Under the pieces are notes generated by a model that was given only the letters and a program-made list of their open reading frames with translations, did not search any database and was not told the origin of the DNA. From Faecalibacterium sp. An122 (GTDB lineage Bacteria > Bacillota > Clostridia > Oscillospirales > Ruminococcaceae): a DNA stretch of 64,000 nucleotides. This document shows, one piece after another, positions 36,471 to 44,811 of the stretch. The translations under genes were made by a program, and so were the position numbers. The stretch spans positions 248,001 through 312,000 of the forward strand of contig NZ_NFLL01000001.1 of the NCBI RefSeq assembly GCF_002160895.1, given 5' to 3'. Numbering within the stretch: position 1 is the stretch's first letter; the number at the start of each line of letters is the position of its first letter.

Positions 36471-37668
36471 CGGTTTCCTCCACTGCTGTGACAAGGCATC
36501 GGGCCCGGCGATGGGCAGTGATGAGCTGAATAGTCTCCCCTTCCGCCAGCTGGTCCGCCGGACGGATTTTGCCATCCGTGCCGGCCACCATTCCATAGCC
36601 CCGGGCCAACACCTGATAAGGACTCAAAGATGCGGTCAGCTGGACCGCGTGGGCCAGCTGACGGTTTTTGTCCTTCCAGCATATGCGGCTGTTGGTGCGC
36701 AGTGCCTCACCCAATGCCGCAAGATCTGTTTTACCTGCGTACAGTTTTCGCCGCGGCAAGTCACCGGCCAGGGCATCTGCACAGTCTTTGCATTTAGTAT
36801 AGCATATTTCCCGGCGTTTTTGCATATTTTCATGCATATTTCTTTGGATTTCCCACAAATGCCGCTTCTGCTCCTCCCGGTCGGGCACAGCAAGCTCGGC
36901 GGCAGCCGAGGGCGTCGGGGCACGGCAATCGGCCACAAAGTCCAAAATGGTGTAGTCAATCTCGTGGCCGATGGCACTGATAAGGGGTGTCTTGCAGCGG
37001 TAAGCTGCCCGGGCGATGACCTCGGCATTGAACACCCACAGGTCCTCCCGGCTGCCGCCGCCCCGGGCCACCAGAATCTCATCCACGCCCAGCCGGTCCA
37101 GCCGGCCGATGGCGGCAGCAATCTCCTCCGCCGCCTCAAACCCCTGGACATTCACCGGGCAGAGAATCAGCCGCACCGCAGGCCACCGGCGGCCAATGAC
37201 GTTTTTGATGTCCTGCAGCGCGGCGCCGGTCCGGCTGGTGACAAGGCCGATCCGCTCCGGGAACGCCGGCAGCGGCTTTTTGTGCTCCGGGGCAAAAAGT
37301 CCCTCGGCCTGCAGCTTGGCCTTGAGCTGTTCCAAAGCCAGCTGGGCCTCCCCGATTCCATCGGGAAACATGGCGTTGACATAGACCTGAAAGGCGCCGT
37401 CCCGCTCATACAGGGTCACGCGGCAGCGGACCACCACCCGCATCCCCTCCTGAGGACGAAAGGCCAGCCGCTGGGCGTCCGAGCGGAACATCACCGCCTT
37501 GACGCTGCACTGGCCGTCCCGCAGAGAAAAATAGCAGTGGCCGCTCTTGGCGTTCTGGACAAAATTGGCGATCTCGCCCCGGAGAGCGAGGTCATAGAGT
37601 ATGTCGTTGCGGTCCAGCAGGGTTTTCACATAGCGATTCAGGGCGGTGACGGTGATTACTTCAGCCAT
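36448..37668 (-). CDS. xseA: Exodeoxyribonuclease VII large subunit
   Basis: 406-residue catalytic subunit. N-terminal OB fold (EVITVTALNRYVKTLLDRN to about residue 100), the central nuclease domain with GLVTSRTGAALQDI, ILVARGGGSREDLW and ISAIGHEIDYTILD, then a helical region. The C-terminus is QVLARGYGMV-like, as in the family. GGGAGG lies 7 bases before the ATG at 37668, which is 13 bases inside the end of the preceding M22-type gene. Confidence 0.96.
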   Translation of the reverse strand: MAEVITVTALNRYVKTLLDRNDILYDLALRGEIANFVQNAKSGHCYFSLRDGQCSVKAVMFRSDAQRLAFRPQEGMRVVVRCRVTLYERDGAFQVYVNAMFPDGIGEAQLALEQLKAKLQAEGLFAPEHKKPLPAFPERIGLVTSRTGAALQDIKNVIGRRWPAVRLILCPVNVQGFEAAEEIAAAIGRLDRLGVDEILVARGGGSREDLWVFNAEVIARAAYRCKTPLISAIGHEIDYTILDFVADCRAPTPSAAAELAVPDREEQKRHLWEIQRNMHENMQKRREICYTKCKDCADALAGDLPRRKLYAGKTDLAALGEALRTNSRICWKDKNRQLAHAVQLTASLSPYQVLARGYGMVAGTDGKIRPADQLAEGETIQLITAHRRARCLVTAVEETDESTQNI

Positions 37669-38594
37669 AAACCAGCCTCCCGGGCGGCGAGCATGGACAC
37701 GCCCATGGCGTTGTCGCTTGCGAACTGAGCCGGCACAAACATCACTGCCGGCAGGCGTCTCTGAACCCATTCCCGAATGATCCCGCTGCTCATAACGCCG
37801 CCGGCGCAGACCACCGGCAGGTCGGGATAGACCTTCAGGGCGGCGCGGGTCATTTTGACTACCGTATCGGCCACGCAGAGCAGGCAGTACTTGCAAACAT
37901 AGGCCGGGCTGCGGCCCTGGTCCAGCAGGGCGGTGCACTGGTTTTCCAGCCCCGAAAGGCTGCAGGTCATCCCCTTGACGGAAGATTTCGGTTTGATTTC
38001 CTCCTCACAAGAGGCCGCCAGCCGGGACACCTCGGCCCCGGCCGGAAACGCAAACCCCAATTTCACCCCCAGGCGGTCCACCGCCTGGCCTGCATACAGG
38101 TCACTGCTGGAGCCCAAAAGATCAATCTGCCGGACCTGGTCGCAGAGGAGCAGATCGGTGGTGCCCCCCGAAATGTGGAACAGCAGCACTTTTTGGTCGA
38201 ACAGTTCCGCCCCTTTCGCGGCGAACAGCGCCGCGGCAGCATGGCCCTGCTGATGGGTGGTTCGAATCAGGGGAATATCCCGGGCCAGGGCAAAGGCCTG
38301 CCCGGCACTGACCCCTGCCAGAAAACAGGGCATATAACTGCCCTCCACCGGACGGGGCTTCTCAGAGACACCCACCGCAGAAATTTGAGTCAGGTCAAAT
38401 TCCGTTCCCAGTTCTGCCAGCATTCCGGGCAGAGCGGCGGTGTGATGAAAGAGTGCGTCGCTCTGGCGCAGCCCCAGCTGGCCCTCTTTCACCGGCAAAA
38501 AACGCTTTTTTGCGCAAACAACCTCCCCGGCTGTATCAAAAACAGCCAGAGAGGTCGCATAGTTGCTGGTATCAATGCCCAGTGTATAGCTCAC
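37656..38594 (-). CDS. TsaD/Kae1-like M22 family paralogue
   Basis: 312-residue ASKHA-fold protein of the Kae1/TsaD/Gcp family. It has LGIDTSNYATSLA, the metal motif HQQGHAAA, ISGGTTDLLL and ASDNAMGVSM, all family marks. It is shorter and more divergent than true TsaD, which normally is a separate gene; paralogues of this kind stand next to nusB-xseA in clostridia. The t6A role of TsaD should not be assumed. It follows nusB with a four-base gap or overlap and precedes xseA with a 13-base overlap. Confidence 0.85.
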   Translation of the reverse strand: MSYTLGIDTSNYATSLAVFDTAGEVVCAKKRFLPVKEGQLGLRQSDALFHHTAALPGMLAELGTEFDLTQISAVGVSEKPRPVEGSYMPCFLAGVSAGQAFALARDIPLIRTTHQQGHAAAALFAAKGAELFDQKVLLFHISGGTTDLLLCDQVRQIDLLGSSSDLYAGQAVDRLGVKLGFAFPAGAEVSRLAASCEEEIKPKSSVKGMTCSLSGLENQCTALLDQGRSPAYVCKYCLLCVADTVVKMTRAALKVYPDLPVVCAGGVMSSGIIREWVQRRLPAVMFVPAQFASDNAMGVSMLAAREAGLWLK

Positions 38595-39046
38595 GACTTT
38601 GCAGGCTCCTCCTGTGCGTCGATGTCCTCATCGACAAGGCCGGACTCACGGGCAACGCTGCCCAGCAGGCCATTGACGAACTGATAGTCCTCTTCTGCGC
38701 CGTATTTCTTGGTGAGCTCCACCGCCTCGTTGATAGCGACGCTGGGCTTGTGCTCCTCACCATACAGCATCTCGGCAATTGCCAGGCGCAGGATGGTGAT
38801 GCTCACCCGGGGAATGCGCTCCATGGCCCAGCCCCGCAGATGATCCCGGATCAGGTCGTCCACTTCGGCCGAGTGGTCATAGTAGGTGCGCAGCAGGCAG
38901 GCGCCAAAGGCATCCACCGGATGCTCCTCATCATTTTCGCGGTTGGCTTCCAGCGCCTCATCAAGGGGCAGCTCGCCGAACGTCTGAGAAAAGGCCAGCA
39001 GGAACGCATTCTCGCGGGCCTGGCGGCGAGGCATCAGATTTTCCAT
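38591..39046 (-). CDS. nusB: Transcription antitermination factor NusB
   Basis: 151-residue helical NusB: RRQAREN AFLLAFSQTF-like N-terminus, central DDLIRDHLRGWAMERIPRVSITILRLAIAEML, and SVAINEAVELTKKYG near the end. With NusE it binds boxA RNA for rRNA antitermination. The stop overlaps the start of the M22-type gene. GAGAGGA precedes the ATG. A perfect hairpin separates it from the upstream Asp23 gene. Confidence 0.95.
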   Translation of the reverse strand: MENLMPRRQARENAFLLAFSQTFGELPLDEALEANRENDEEHPVDAFGACLLRTYYDHSAEVDDLIRDHLRGWAMERIPRVSITILRLAIAEMLYGEEHKPSVAINEAVELTKKYGAEEDYQFVNGLLGSVARESGLVDEDIDAQEEPAKS

Positions 39047-39071
39047 AGTATTCCTCTCACAACATCAAAGT

Positions 39072-39100
39072 CCTCTCTGCAGGACGCACCTGCAGAGAGG
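39072..39100. other. Perfect 12-bp intercistronic hairpin between the Asp23 gene and nusB
   Basis: CCTCTCTGCAGG (39072-39083) and CCTGCAGAGAGG (39089-39100) with a 5-base loop. The T-run lies on the plus-strand side (GGTTTTTCT), against the direction of the genes, so leftward it is probably a processing/attenuation element rather than a full terminator. Confidence 0.65.
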
Positions 39101-39131
39101 CCGGTTTTTCTGGTTTGATTCTATTTTGGGG

Positions 39132-39512
39132 TTATTCAGCGGCTGCGTCCGCCTGCTCGGCGGCAAGGCCTGCAATGATCAGGTTGACCCGGCTGACCGT
39201 GACCCGCGTCATGTTCTGGACGGCGTTCTTCACGTTCTTCTGGACCTTTTCGGCCATGACCGGAACGCAGGTGCCAAAGCGGACGATCAGGTTCAGGGTG
39301 ATGTCCGCCGTGCCTTCCCGCATTTCCACCGTGACCGGCGACTGAATGTTGACGATCTCCAGCAGCTCCTTGGCCTTTTTGCTCTGCTGTCTGCCGCAGG
39401 AAACATCAGCCACCCCGTCAATCTCCATCGCTGCACAGCGGGCGATCTTGGCGATGACGTCGGTAGAAATCTGAAGGCTCCCGCCCATAAGATCCATGTT
39501 CTGCATATCCAT
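39132..39512 (-). CDS. Asp23/Gls24 family envelope stress protein
   Basis: 126-residue Asp23 domain protein: LQISTDVIAKIARCAAMEIDGVADV at the N-terminus and VPVMAEKVQKNVKNAVQNMT in the middle. In staphylococci such proteins sit at the membrane through AmaP and respond to wall stress; no amaP is adjacent here. It is the first gene of the long nusB-to-recN operon. GGAGG lies 8 bases before the ATG. Confidence 0.92.
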   Translation of the reverse strand: MDMQNMDLMGGSLQISTDVIAKIARCAAMEIDGVADVSCGRQQSKKAKELLEIVNIQSPVTVEMREGTADITLNLIVRFGTCVPVMAEKVQKNVKNAVQNMTRVTVSRVNLIIAGLAAEQADAAAE

Positions 39513-39833
39513 TCTACGGTCCTCCGTTCATTCCGGCTCGATTGAATGCTGTTGCTTGTGTCAGGCTACTGCACACCCCGGCCTTTGTTTTGTTCTGCCC
39601 CGCACCGCAGCCTGCGCTGCGGCTCCCAGCGCCAGCCGACATCCCGCCTGCTGGGTGCTGTCCGGATTTTGGGGGCAATGAACCATTCTGCAGTTATTAT
39701 ACCATCCTTTTTTCATTTTCACAACACTCAGACCATCAAAAATGTATTTTGAAATTGGACTGACTGCAAAAAGCTTCTCTTTATGCCGGTCTGTATCGCG
39801 CTGGAACGTGCCCTTTCGGCAGAAAGGTGATTT
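39513..39833 (-). other. Intergenic region between spoIIIAH and the Asp23 gene
   Basis: No coding frame is supported. The left part is the leader of the Asp23 operon with a CCGCAG/CTGCGG hairpin near 39606-39623. The right part, after spoIIIAH, shows only a weak CTTTCT/GAAAGG stem, so no strong terminator for the spoIIIA operon was found. Confidence 0.5.
39696..39724 (-). promoter_or_regulatory. Sigma-A promoter for the Asp23-nusB-recN operon
   Basis: Minus strand TTGTGA (39719-39724), 17-bp spacer, extended TGG-TATAAT (-10 at 39696-39701). Expected start about 39689, giving a leader of about 175 bases. Confidence 0.75.
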
Positions 39834-40475
39834 TTACTTTACCTCCACCACCGTGATGTTCTGGGCGGTCACGTTGCTCTTGCTCATGACGATATCCCGG
39901 ATCTGTGCCACCTGGGCCGCTGTCAGCGCCTCTCCCGAGGTCATCACTGTCAGATCGGCCCGCCCCGACTGGAGGAAGCACAGGCAATCGGCAAAGCCTT
40001 TGGCCTTGATGAGGGTCTCGATCTCATTTTCAGCGTTGATGTCCTCCAGATTGGCGGTCATCTGTGCGGTGTACTCCGCTTTCTCGACGTCGGACAGGGA
40101 GGAATCCTTGAGGGTCTTTTGGATGGTGTCCAGGGCCTCGTCGTGGGCCTTTTCCCGCTTGAGGCGGGCTTCATCAAAGAACTGACTGCCGGTATCGTTG
40201 GCCACACTGACCAGCTGGGCCTCGCCATAATTTTTGTTGGCTGCCGATGCGGCCTCGGCCTCGGTGAGCAGAGCGTCGGTCACCTGCCCCGAGCTGGAGG
40301 ACGAAGAATCCGACGCCGCCGACGATGCGGAAGAGGTGGCCGCGGCGGCGGTCTCCACCGCCAAGGTGTCCATATCGGTCCGGGCATACTGCCAGTTCAG
40401 GTAACAGGCCACCGCCAGCGCGGCAGCCAGCGTCACAGCAGTGGCACGGCGGGTATTTTTAGCCATACTTCTCAT
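39834..40475 (-). CDS. spoIIIAH: Stage III sporulation protein AH
   Basis: 213-residue protein with one N-terminal transmembrane helix (about residues 10-27), a Ser/Ala-rich spacer and the ring-forming YscJ/FliF-like domain (AEYTAQMTANLEDI onward) that in B. subtilis meets SpoIIQ to form the mother-cell to forespore channel. It is last in the operon. GGAGG lies 10 bases before the ATG. SpoIIQ is not in the window. Confidence 0.93.
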   Translation of the reverse strand: MRSMAKNTRRATAVTLAAALAVACYLNWQYARTDMDTLAVETAAAATSSASSAASDSSSSSSGQVTDALLTEAEAASAANKNYGEAQLVSVANDTGSQFFDEARLKREKAHDEALDTIQKTLKDSSLSDVEKAEYTAQMTANLEDINAENEIETLIKAKGFADCLCFLQSGRADLTVMTSGEALTAAQVAQIRDIVMSKSNVTAQNITVVEVK

Positions 40476-40579
40476 ACAATGGTTCCTCCCTCAGGTTTGT
40501 TGCAGTTTTCGCATTTGCAGAAGAATATGCAGGCATCACCGGGGCAATACCGGCGCGGGATATTTGTGCTCAAAATGTA

Positions 40580-41092
40580 CTAGCTGCGCTGCTCCACGCA
40601 GATCCGGTTGGACGGCACATCCAGAAGTGCGGAAACCAACGCGGTGATCCGCGCTTCCACCCCCACGTCGCCTCCCCCGTCACAGACAACCGCCACACCG
40701 CAGACGGTGGGCAGATAGACCGTCTCCTCCAGAGCGGTGCCGTCCTCCAGCAGGACGTGGGTCTGTTGGCTTTGGTCCCCGCCGGTCTGGGTATCCGTTG
40801 CATAGATCCTCTCCTCCCCGCTTTCCAGTGTAATCATGACGGTGGTCTCGCCTGCCCCGTTGATCTGTTCGATCAGGGCCGCCAGCTGGTTTTCCAGGCT
40901 GGCCCGGTAGGAGTCTGCGGTCTGCACCGTCTCCCCTCCAGGCGGGGCGGCCGGGCCGTCGGACGCGGGCCACAGCTCGCTCAGCAGGATCAGCAGCATG
41001 GCAGCGATCCCCAGTAGGACAGCCAGAGAGGCGGCCCGGGGCTTTTCTCTTGCCCCTTTCATCCAGCCTGTCAAACGTTCCTGCAGGGCCAT
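40580..41092 (-). CDS. spoIIIAG: Stage III sporulation protein AG
   Basis: 170-residue protein: transmembrane helix at about residues 25-41, then a ring-building periplasm-side domain with YLPTVCGVAVVCDGGGDVGVEARI, the most conserved SpoIIIAG stretch. ATG 41092 is chosen since AAGGAGG lies 9 bases before it; a GTG at 41101 overlapping the spoIIIAF stop is only one base from that site. Component of the SpoIIIA-SpoIIQ channel. Confidence 0.93.
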   Translation of the reverse strand: MALQERLTGWMKGAREKPRAASLAVLLGIAAMLLILLSELWPASDGPAAPPGGETVQTADSYRASLENQLAALIEQINGAGETTVMITLESGEERIYATDTQTGGDQSQQTHVLLEDGTALEETVYLPTVCGVAVVCDGGGDVGVEARITALVSALLDVPSNRICVEQRS

Positions 41093-41097
41093 TGCGT

Positions 41098-41577
41098 TCA
41101 CCCTCCTTCCGCCTGTCCGGTCCAGGCAATGGCTTCCGCCCCGGTTTCCAGCGTATTGCAGAGCAGCTCCTGCACGGCAGTGCGGTCCTGCAGGGTGGTC
41201 CCGGCGGGGGCGGACACCTCCGCCCGCACCACCTGCACGCCGGTCTGTGTGGACGCCAGCACAATATCCAGAGTCACAGCCAGACCGGTCTCCTCTGCAA
41301 TCTGTGCTTCCAGCCGGTCAGCAAGGCTGCGCTGGGCCTGCTGCAGGACAACATCCTCCATGGTGCCAAAGCTTGCGGCCGGCACATCGGGCGGCGCAAA
41401 GGAGGCCACCCCGGCCCGAATGCTGGGCAGGGCATGAAAAAGGGCTACTAGAATATATAGCCCCGCCGCAGCCTTTATGCACTGGCGGCCCCAGATGTCT
41501 CCCAGCAACCGGCCCACCAGCTCGGCGCAGATGCAGGCGGTGCAAAACACCGCCACCGCTGTCTTGAGCTGCTGCAT
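41098..41577 (-). CDS. spoIIIAF: Stage III sporulation protein AF
   Basis: 159-residue protein with two N-terminal helices (QQLKTAVAVFCTACICAELV and IKAAAGLYILVALFHAL) followed by a ring-type domain of the kind shared by SpoIIIAF/AG/AH. GGAGG lies 8 bases before the ATG at 41577, one base after the spoIIIAE stop. Assigned by operon position, length and topology, since AF is the least conserved of the set. Confidence 0.88.
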   Translation of the reverse strand: MQQLKTAVAVFCTACICAELVGRLLGDIWGRQCIKAAAGLYILVALFHALPSIRAGVASFAPPDVPAASFGTMEDVVLQQAQRSLADRLEAQIAEETGLAVTLDIVLASTQTGVQVVRAEVSAPAGTTLQDRTAVQELLCNTLETGAEAIAWTGQAEGG

Positions 41578-41578
41578 C

Positions 41579-42670
41579 TCAGCCACCTCCCACCATAAAC
41601 AGCAGCGCTGTTCCCAGCACTGCAATCCCAAAAACAAGGGCTGTGGCCGCCGCCAGTCCCTGCACGGCCTCCCGCAGGCAGTTGAACAGAGCTGCACAGC
41701 GGCCGATCCCTGCCGCGCTGCACAGCATCTCGCAGCCAAAGAGCAGCACCGCATGGACCATCAGAATCATGTACAAGGGCAGGAACTCTGCCGCCAGAAA
41801 AGCGATGGCCGCAAAGCCCAGCCCGCTCTTGAGCAGCTGGATGCCGCTCAGGACGGTGCTGGCGGCGTCACTGAGGCTCTGGCCGATGATAGGTACCGTG
41901 CCGGTCAGCAACTGACCCAGCTGTTGACTGGTCCGATCCAGCTGACAAGTAAAAATCCTTTGCAGGCTTAAAAGCGCTCCAAAAGCCCGTCCAGCCCAGC
42001 TCAGCCCTTTGCGGAACAGTCTCCCCACCCCGCGGCAGGCAGCGGACAGCGCCGCCTCGGTACTGATGCAGCAGGCCGTACTCAGGGCCAGATAACAGTG
42101 CAGAAGGGGCGGCACCCAGCTGCAAAGAAGCTGGGTCAGCAGGCACAACCCAGAGAGAAAGAGCCCTCCCGCCGCGGTGGCCGCGATGGCCTCTCCCCCC
42201 GCCAGCAAGACTCCCTCGTAAACCGGCACAAATCCCAGCAGGAAGACCCGCCAGCTGTCCAGCTTTTCACAGACCGTTTCTGCCAGCGCAGCCAGAGCCG
42301 TCCAGCACAGCAGCGCGCTGCCCCCTGCGGCGGCCAGGTCCAGCAGATCGGCCTTGTCCTCCCCCAGAAAAAAGGAGATGAGCATCACCAGCAGCAGAAA
42401 CAGAAAAACCTGGGCATAACTGCCCACCGAGTCCCGCACAGTCCGCACCATATCCCCAGGAAGAAGCCGGCGCACTGCGTCCAGCGGGTCCTCCACAAAG
42501 TCCTCCATCTCCACAGGGGCGTCGTCCAGATAGGGCTGCCAGCTCTCACTGCCCGGCAGCAAGGCCTGTCCGTCCTGTGTTCCGGCCGCCCGGGCCGCCG
42601 GAGAACCAACCACCATCATCACAGCCAGCGCCCCGGCAAGGATGGTGCGTTTCAACCGGTCAATTCCCAT
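41579..42670 (-). CDS. spoIIIAE: Stage III sporulation protein AE
   Basis: 363-residue membrane protein with an N-terminal signal-like segment and about eight further helices. Conserved segments: DAVRRLLPGDMV, GFVPVYEGVLLAGGE, and TGTVPIIGQSLSDAASTVLSG. It is the large polytopic component of the channel. The start at 42670 overlaps the end of spoIIIAD by 19 bases; GGAGG is 13 bases upstream, slightly far. Confidence 0.93.
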   Translation of the reverse strand: MGIDRLKRTILAGALAVMMVVGSPAARAAGTQDGQALLPGSESWQPYLDDAPVEMEDFVEDPLDAVRRLLPGDMVRTVRDSVGSYAQVFLFLLLVMLISFFLGEDKADLLDLAAAGGSALLCWTALAALAETVCEKLDSWRVFLLGFVPVYEGVLLAGGEAIAATAAGGLFLSGLCLLTQLLCSWVPPLLHCYLALSTACCISTEAALSAACRGVGRLFRKGLSWAGRAFGALLSLQRIFTCQLDRTSQQLGQLLTGTVPIIGQSLSDAASTVLSGIQLLKSGLGFAAIAFLAAEFLPLYMILMVHAVLLFGCEMLCSAAGIGRCAALFNCLREAVQGLAAATALVFGIAVLGTALLFMVGGG

Positions 42671-43038
42671 ATCATTCCACAGACCTCCTCCAGCAGGGGC
42701 CAGAGCGCCGCCAGGGTCAGCACCCGGCCCGCAAACGCCGTACACCAGGCCAGAACCTCAGCTTCGGCCTCCTTGCAGATGGTGCAGGCATAGTCGGTCA
42801 GGAGCAGGACGCCTGCACAGCGCAGCAAACTGGAAAACGCTATCCCATCCACCCGTCCAGCCAGGGCCGTCAGCCCTGCAATCATCCCCTGCAAAAAGAA
42901 TACAAGGCGTCCCAGAATCACCACGCCTGCCGCCAGCGACAGCAGCATGGCAAAGGCGGGGGACTGCCTGCACAGCAGGCCATACAGGAGCGCCGCGGCA
43001 ACCGCCAGGCCCAGAGTGGGCAGCAGACTCTCCATCAT
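42652..43038 (-). CDS. spoIIIAD: Stage III sporulation protein AD
   Basis: 128-residue protein with four hydrophobic segments; LLRCAGVLLLTDYACTICKEAEAE matches the conserved SpoIIIAD helix with the acidic residues. Start taken at 43038 (two adjacent ATG codons); the only ribosome binding site is a weak AGGG overlapping the end of spoIIIAC, so coupling to spoIIIAC is likely. A TTG at 43059 is an alternative. Confidence 0.9.
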   Translation of the reverse strand: MMESLLPTLGLAVAAALLYGLLCRQSPAFAMLLSLAAGVVILGRLVFFLQGMIAGLTALAGRVDGIAFSSLLRCAGVLLLTDYACTICKEAEAEVLAWCTAFAGRVLTLAALWPLLEEVCGMIWELTG

Positions 43039-43048
43039 TGCCGCAGCC

Positions 43049-43252
43049 CTAGAGGGCAAAGAGGGACTTGATGGTCACAAACAGGTCGCTGATCTGCTGC
43101 ACCAGCATGGACAAAACCACCACCAATCCGGCCAGGGTGGTCATCATGGCCTGATCCTCCCGGCCCGAACGGATCAGCAGCTGGTTGAGGACCGCTACAA
43201 TGATCCCTATGGCGGCTATCTTAAACACGAGGTCGATCTCCAAGCCCTTCAT
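43049..43252 (-). CDS. spoIIIAC: Stage III sporulation protein AC
   Basis: 67-residue protein with two helices (DLVFKIAAIGIIVAVLNQLL and LAGLVVVLSMLVQQISDLF), as in all SpoIIIAC. The start is ambiguous: AAGGAG directly abuts the ATG at 43252, which is too close, whereas a TTG at 43243 (fourth codon) has 9-base spacing and gives MEIDLVFKIA. Confidence 0.92.
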   Translation of the reverse strand: MKGLEIDLVFKIAAIGIIVAVLNQLLIRSGREDQAMMTTLAGLVVVLSMLVQQISDLFVTIKSLFAL

Positions 43253-43275
43253 CTCCTTTTCGTTTGCCGTTTCCT

Positions 43276-43761
43276 TTACAGCACCAACAGCCCCAGCATT
43301 ACCCCCACCGCCAGGCCCAGCCGCCGGTCCAGGCTGGCGGAACGCTGTTCCTCCTCCCTGGCCTGGTTCAGGAAACCATCAAAGCGTTCCCGGTAATAGT
43401 CCAGACGGGCGCACTCCTGTTTGGCGTCGGCATGGCCCAGACCGCCAAAACAAGCGGCAAAACAGGCGACCTCCTCTTCCCGAAGGGTGGAGGGCGGCTG
43501 CATCTGTCCAAAGCCTTCTGCATCGCGAAAGACCTTCTCCAGCGGGCCGCCGGGGCTGCACCCTGCCGCAAGAACATCATAAAGCCGGTTCAGGTCGGTA
43601 CGGCGATAGGCAATTTCCTGCCGAAGGCGGGTCAGCAGTTCCAGAACTGCTTCCAGTGCGCGCCGCCGGGCGGTGAGCTTCTGCCGCCGGGCCTCCCCCA
43701 CACAGAATCCTCCCACCGTCAAAAGTACGGCCGCCGTCAGGCGAAGCACCGCGCCGCTCAT
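43276..43761 (-). CDS. spoIIIAB: Stage III sporulation protein AB
   Basis: 161-residue protein with a helix at each end (AVLRLTAAVLLTVGGFCVG and GLAVGVMLGLLVL) and a GspF-like helical middle (LEAVLELLTRLRQEIAYRRTDLNRLY). Its ATG overlaps the stop of spoIIIAA by four bases. It is thought to work with the ATPase SpoIIIAA in the feeding-tube channel. Confidence 0.93.
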   Translation of the reverse strand: MSGAVLRLTAAVLLTVGGFCVGEARRQKLTARRRALEAVLELLTRLRQEIAYRRTDLNRLYDVLAAGCSPGGPLEKVFRDAEGFGQMQPPSTLREEEVACFAACFGGLGHADAKQECARLDYYRERFDGFLNQAREEEQRSASLDRRLGLAVGVMLGLLVL

Positions 43762-44654
43762 AAGGCATACACCCCGGCAATCTGTCCCGGGGCTTGTCTG
43801 CCTGCCAGCTGGACGATGGCCCGCAGCATATTCTGTTCCTTCATGTAAGCCACCTGAGGACGGCAGAGAGCTTCTTCCGGGCTGGAGGCGTGGAGGCTGG
43901 CTATGTAATCCACACCGCTGAAAAAGCCCTGTTCCAGGCCGCGCACTTCTTCCATGCCGCCCAGCTCATCCAACAGAATAACCTGCGGCGCCAAGGTGCG
44001 CAATGCCATCTGGACCGCCTGTTCCTTGGGCAGGCCCGCCACAAAGTCCACCGGCGGCCGGCTAATGTTTTGCGCCGCAGGCCAAAGTTCCTCCCGCTCA
44101 TCAATCACCGAAACAGCTTTCCCCAGCCCCGCCAAAAAGGAAGCGATGCTCCGCAGCAGGGTGGTTTTGCCGCTGTCCGGTTCGCCGGACACCAGCAGAC
44201 CGGTGAAGTGCCCGTTCAGCATCTGGGTGAGCTGGGGCGGCAGAACAACCTGTTTGACCCGGGCAATCCGAATGTTGAGGGAATGCACTTCCTGCAACAC
44301 CACCCCTTCTTGCGGATGGGAGAGATACCGCCCTCCCACGCCCACCCGATGCCCGCCGGGCAGCGTCAGATAGCCCTCCGCCAGCTCATTTTGATGGGTA
44401 TGAACCGAACCGCCGCAGAGCGTATAGAGAATTTCCTCCATCTGGGCCTGGGTGGGACGCAGATTTTGCAGCCCGGACGGGCAGCCGGGCAGCTGCTGAG
44501 CCGGGCAGAGAGCTCCCCCGATGTTCAGCCAGACTGGACAGCCTACCCGCAGGCGCACCTCATGCACCCGGCCCGCCGTCTCTGGTCTGACTGCGCCCAG
44601 CGGCTCTGCCAAATAGCCGGGCAGCGCCTTTACAGCCTGTTTGTATGCTTCCAT
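43758..44654 (-). CDS. spoIIIAA: Stage III sporulation protein AA, secretion-type ATPase
   Basis: 298-residue ATPase of the type II/IV secretion family. Walker A GEPDSGKTTLLRSIA (about residue 148) and Walker B VILLDELGG, followed by IASLHASSPEEAL. It should energise the SpoIIIA channel. The ATG at 44654 follows GGGGAGG by about 8 bases. It is the first gene of the eight-gene operon. A terminator lies between it and spoIVB, so it has its own promoter. Confidence 0.95.
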   Translation of the reverse strand: MEAYKQAVKALPGYLAEPLGAVRPETAGRVHEVRLRVGCPVWLNIGGALCPAQQLPGCPSGLQNLRPTQAQMEEILYTLCGGSVHTHQNELAEGYLTLPGGHRVGVGGRYLSHPQEGVVLQEVHSLNIRIARVKQVVLPPQLTQMLNGHFTGLLVSGEPDSGKTTLLRSIASFLAGLGKAVSVIDEREELWPAAQNISRPPVDFVAGLPKEQAVQMALRTLAPQVILLDELGGMEEVRGLEQGFFSGVDYIASLHASSPEEALCRPQVAYMKEQNMLRAIVQLAGRQAPGQIAGVYAL

Positions 44655-44711
44655 GGTGTTTTCCTCCCCGGCGCGCCTTTGGCCGCCGCCCCGGTCTGTC
44701 CGGGTTACCAC

Positions 44712-44741
44712 ACTATATGGGACAGCCTGTCTGTTTAGAAC
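44712..44741 (-). promoter_or_regulatory. Candidate sporulation (sigma-E-like) promoter for the spoIIIA operon
   Basis: Minus strand CATATAGT at 44712-44719 resembles the sigma-E -10 element, with TTCTAAA 14 bases upstream as a weak -35. No sigma-A boxes are present, which fits mother-cell expression known for spoIIIA in Bacillus. Confidence 0.35.
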
Positions 44742-44759
44742 TGCGTGTCCATCCCCAGC

Positions 44760-44798
44760 AAAAAAGACCGCCGAGCCGCAAAAGGCTTGGACGGTCTT
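44760..44798 (-). terminator. Terminator after spoIVB
   Basis: AAGACCG and CGGTCTT arms with an inner AAGCC/GGCT stem, followed leftward by TTTTTT. It separates the ger-spoIVB unit from spoIIIA. Confidence 0.8.
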
Positions 44799-44811
44799 GG
44801 ATATGTCAGTC

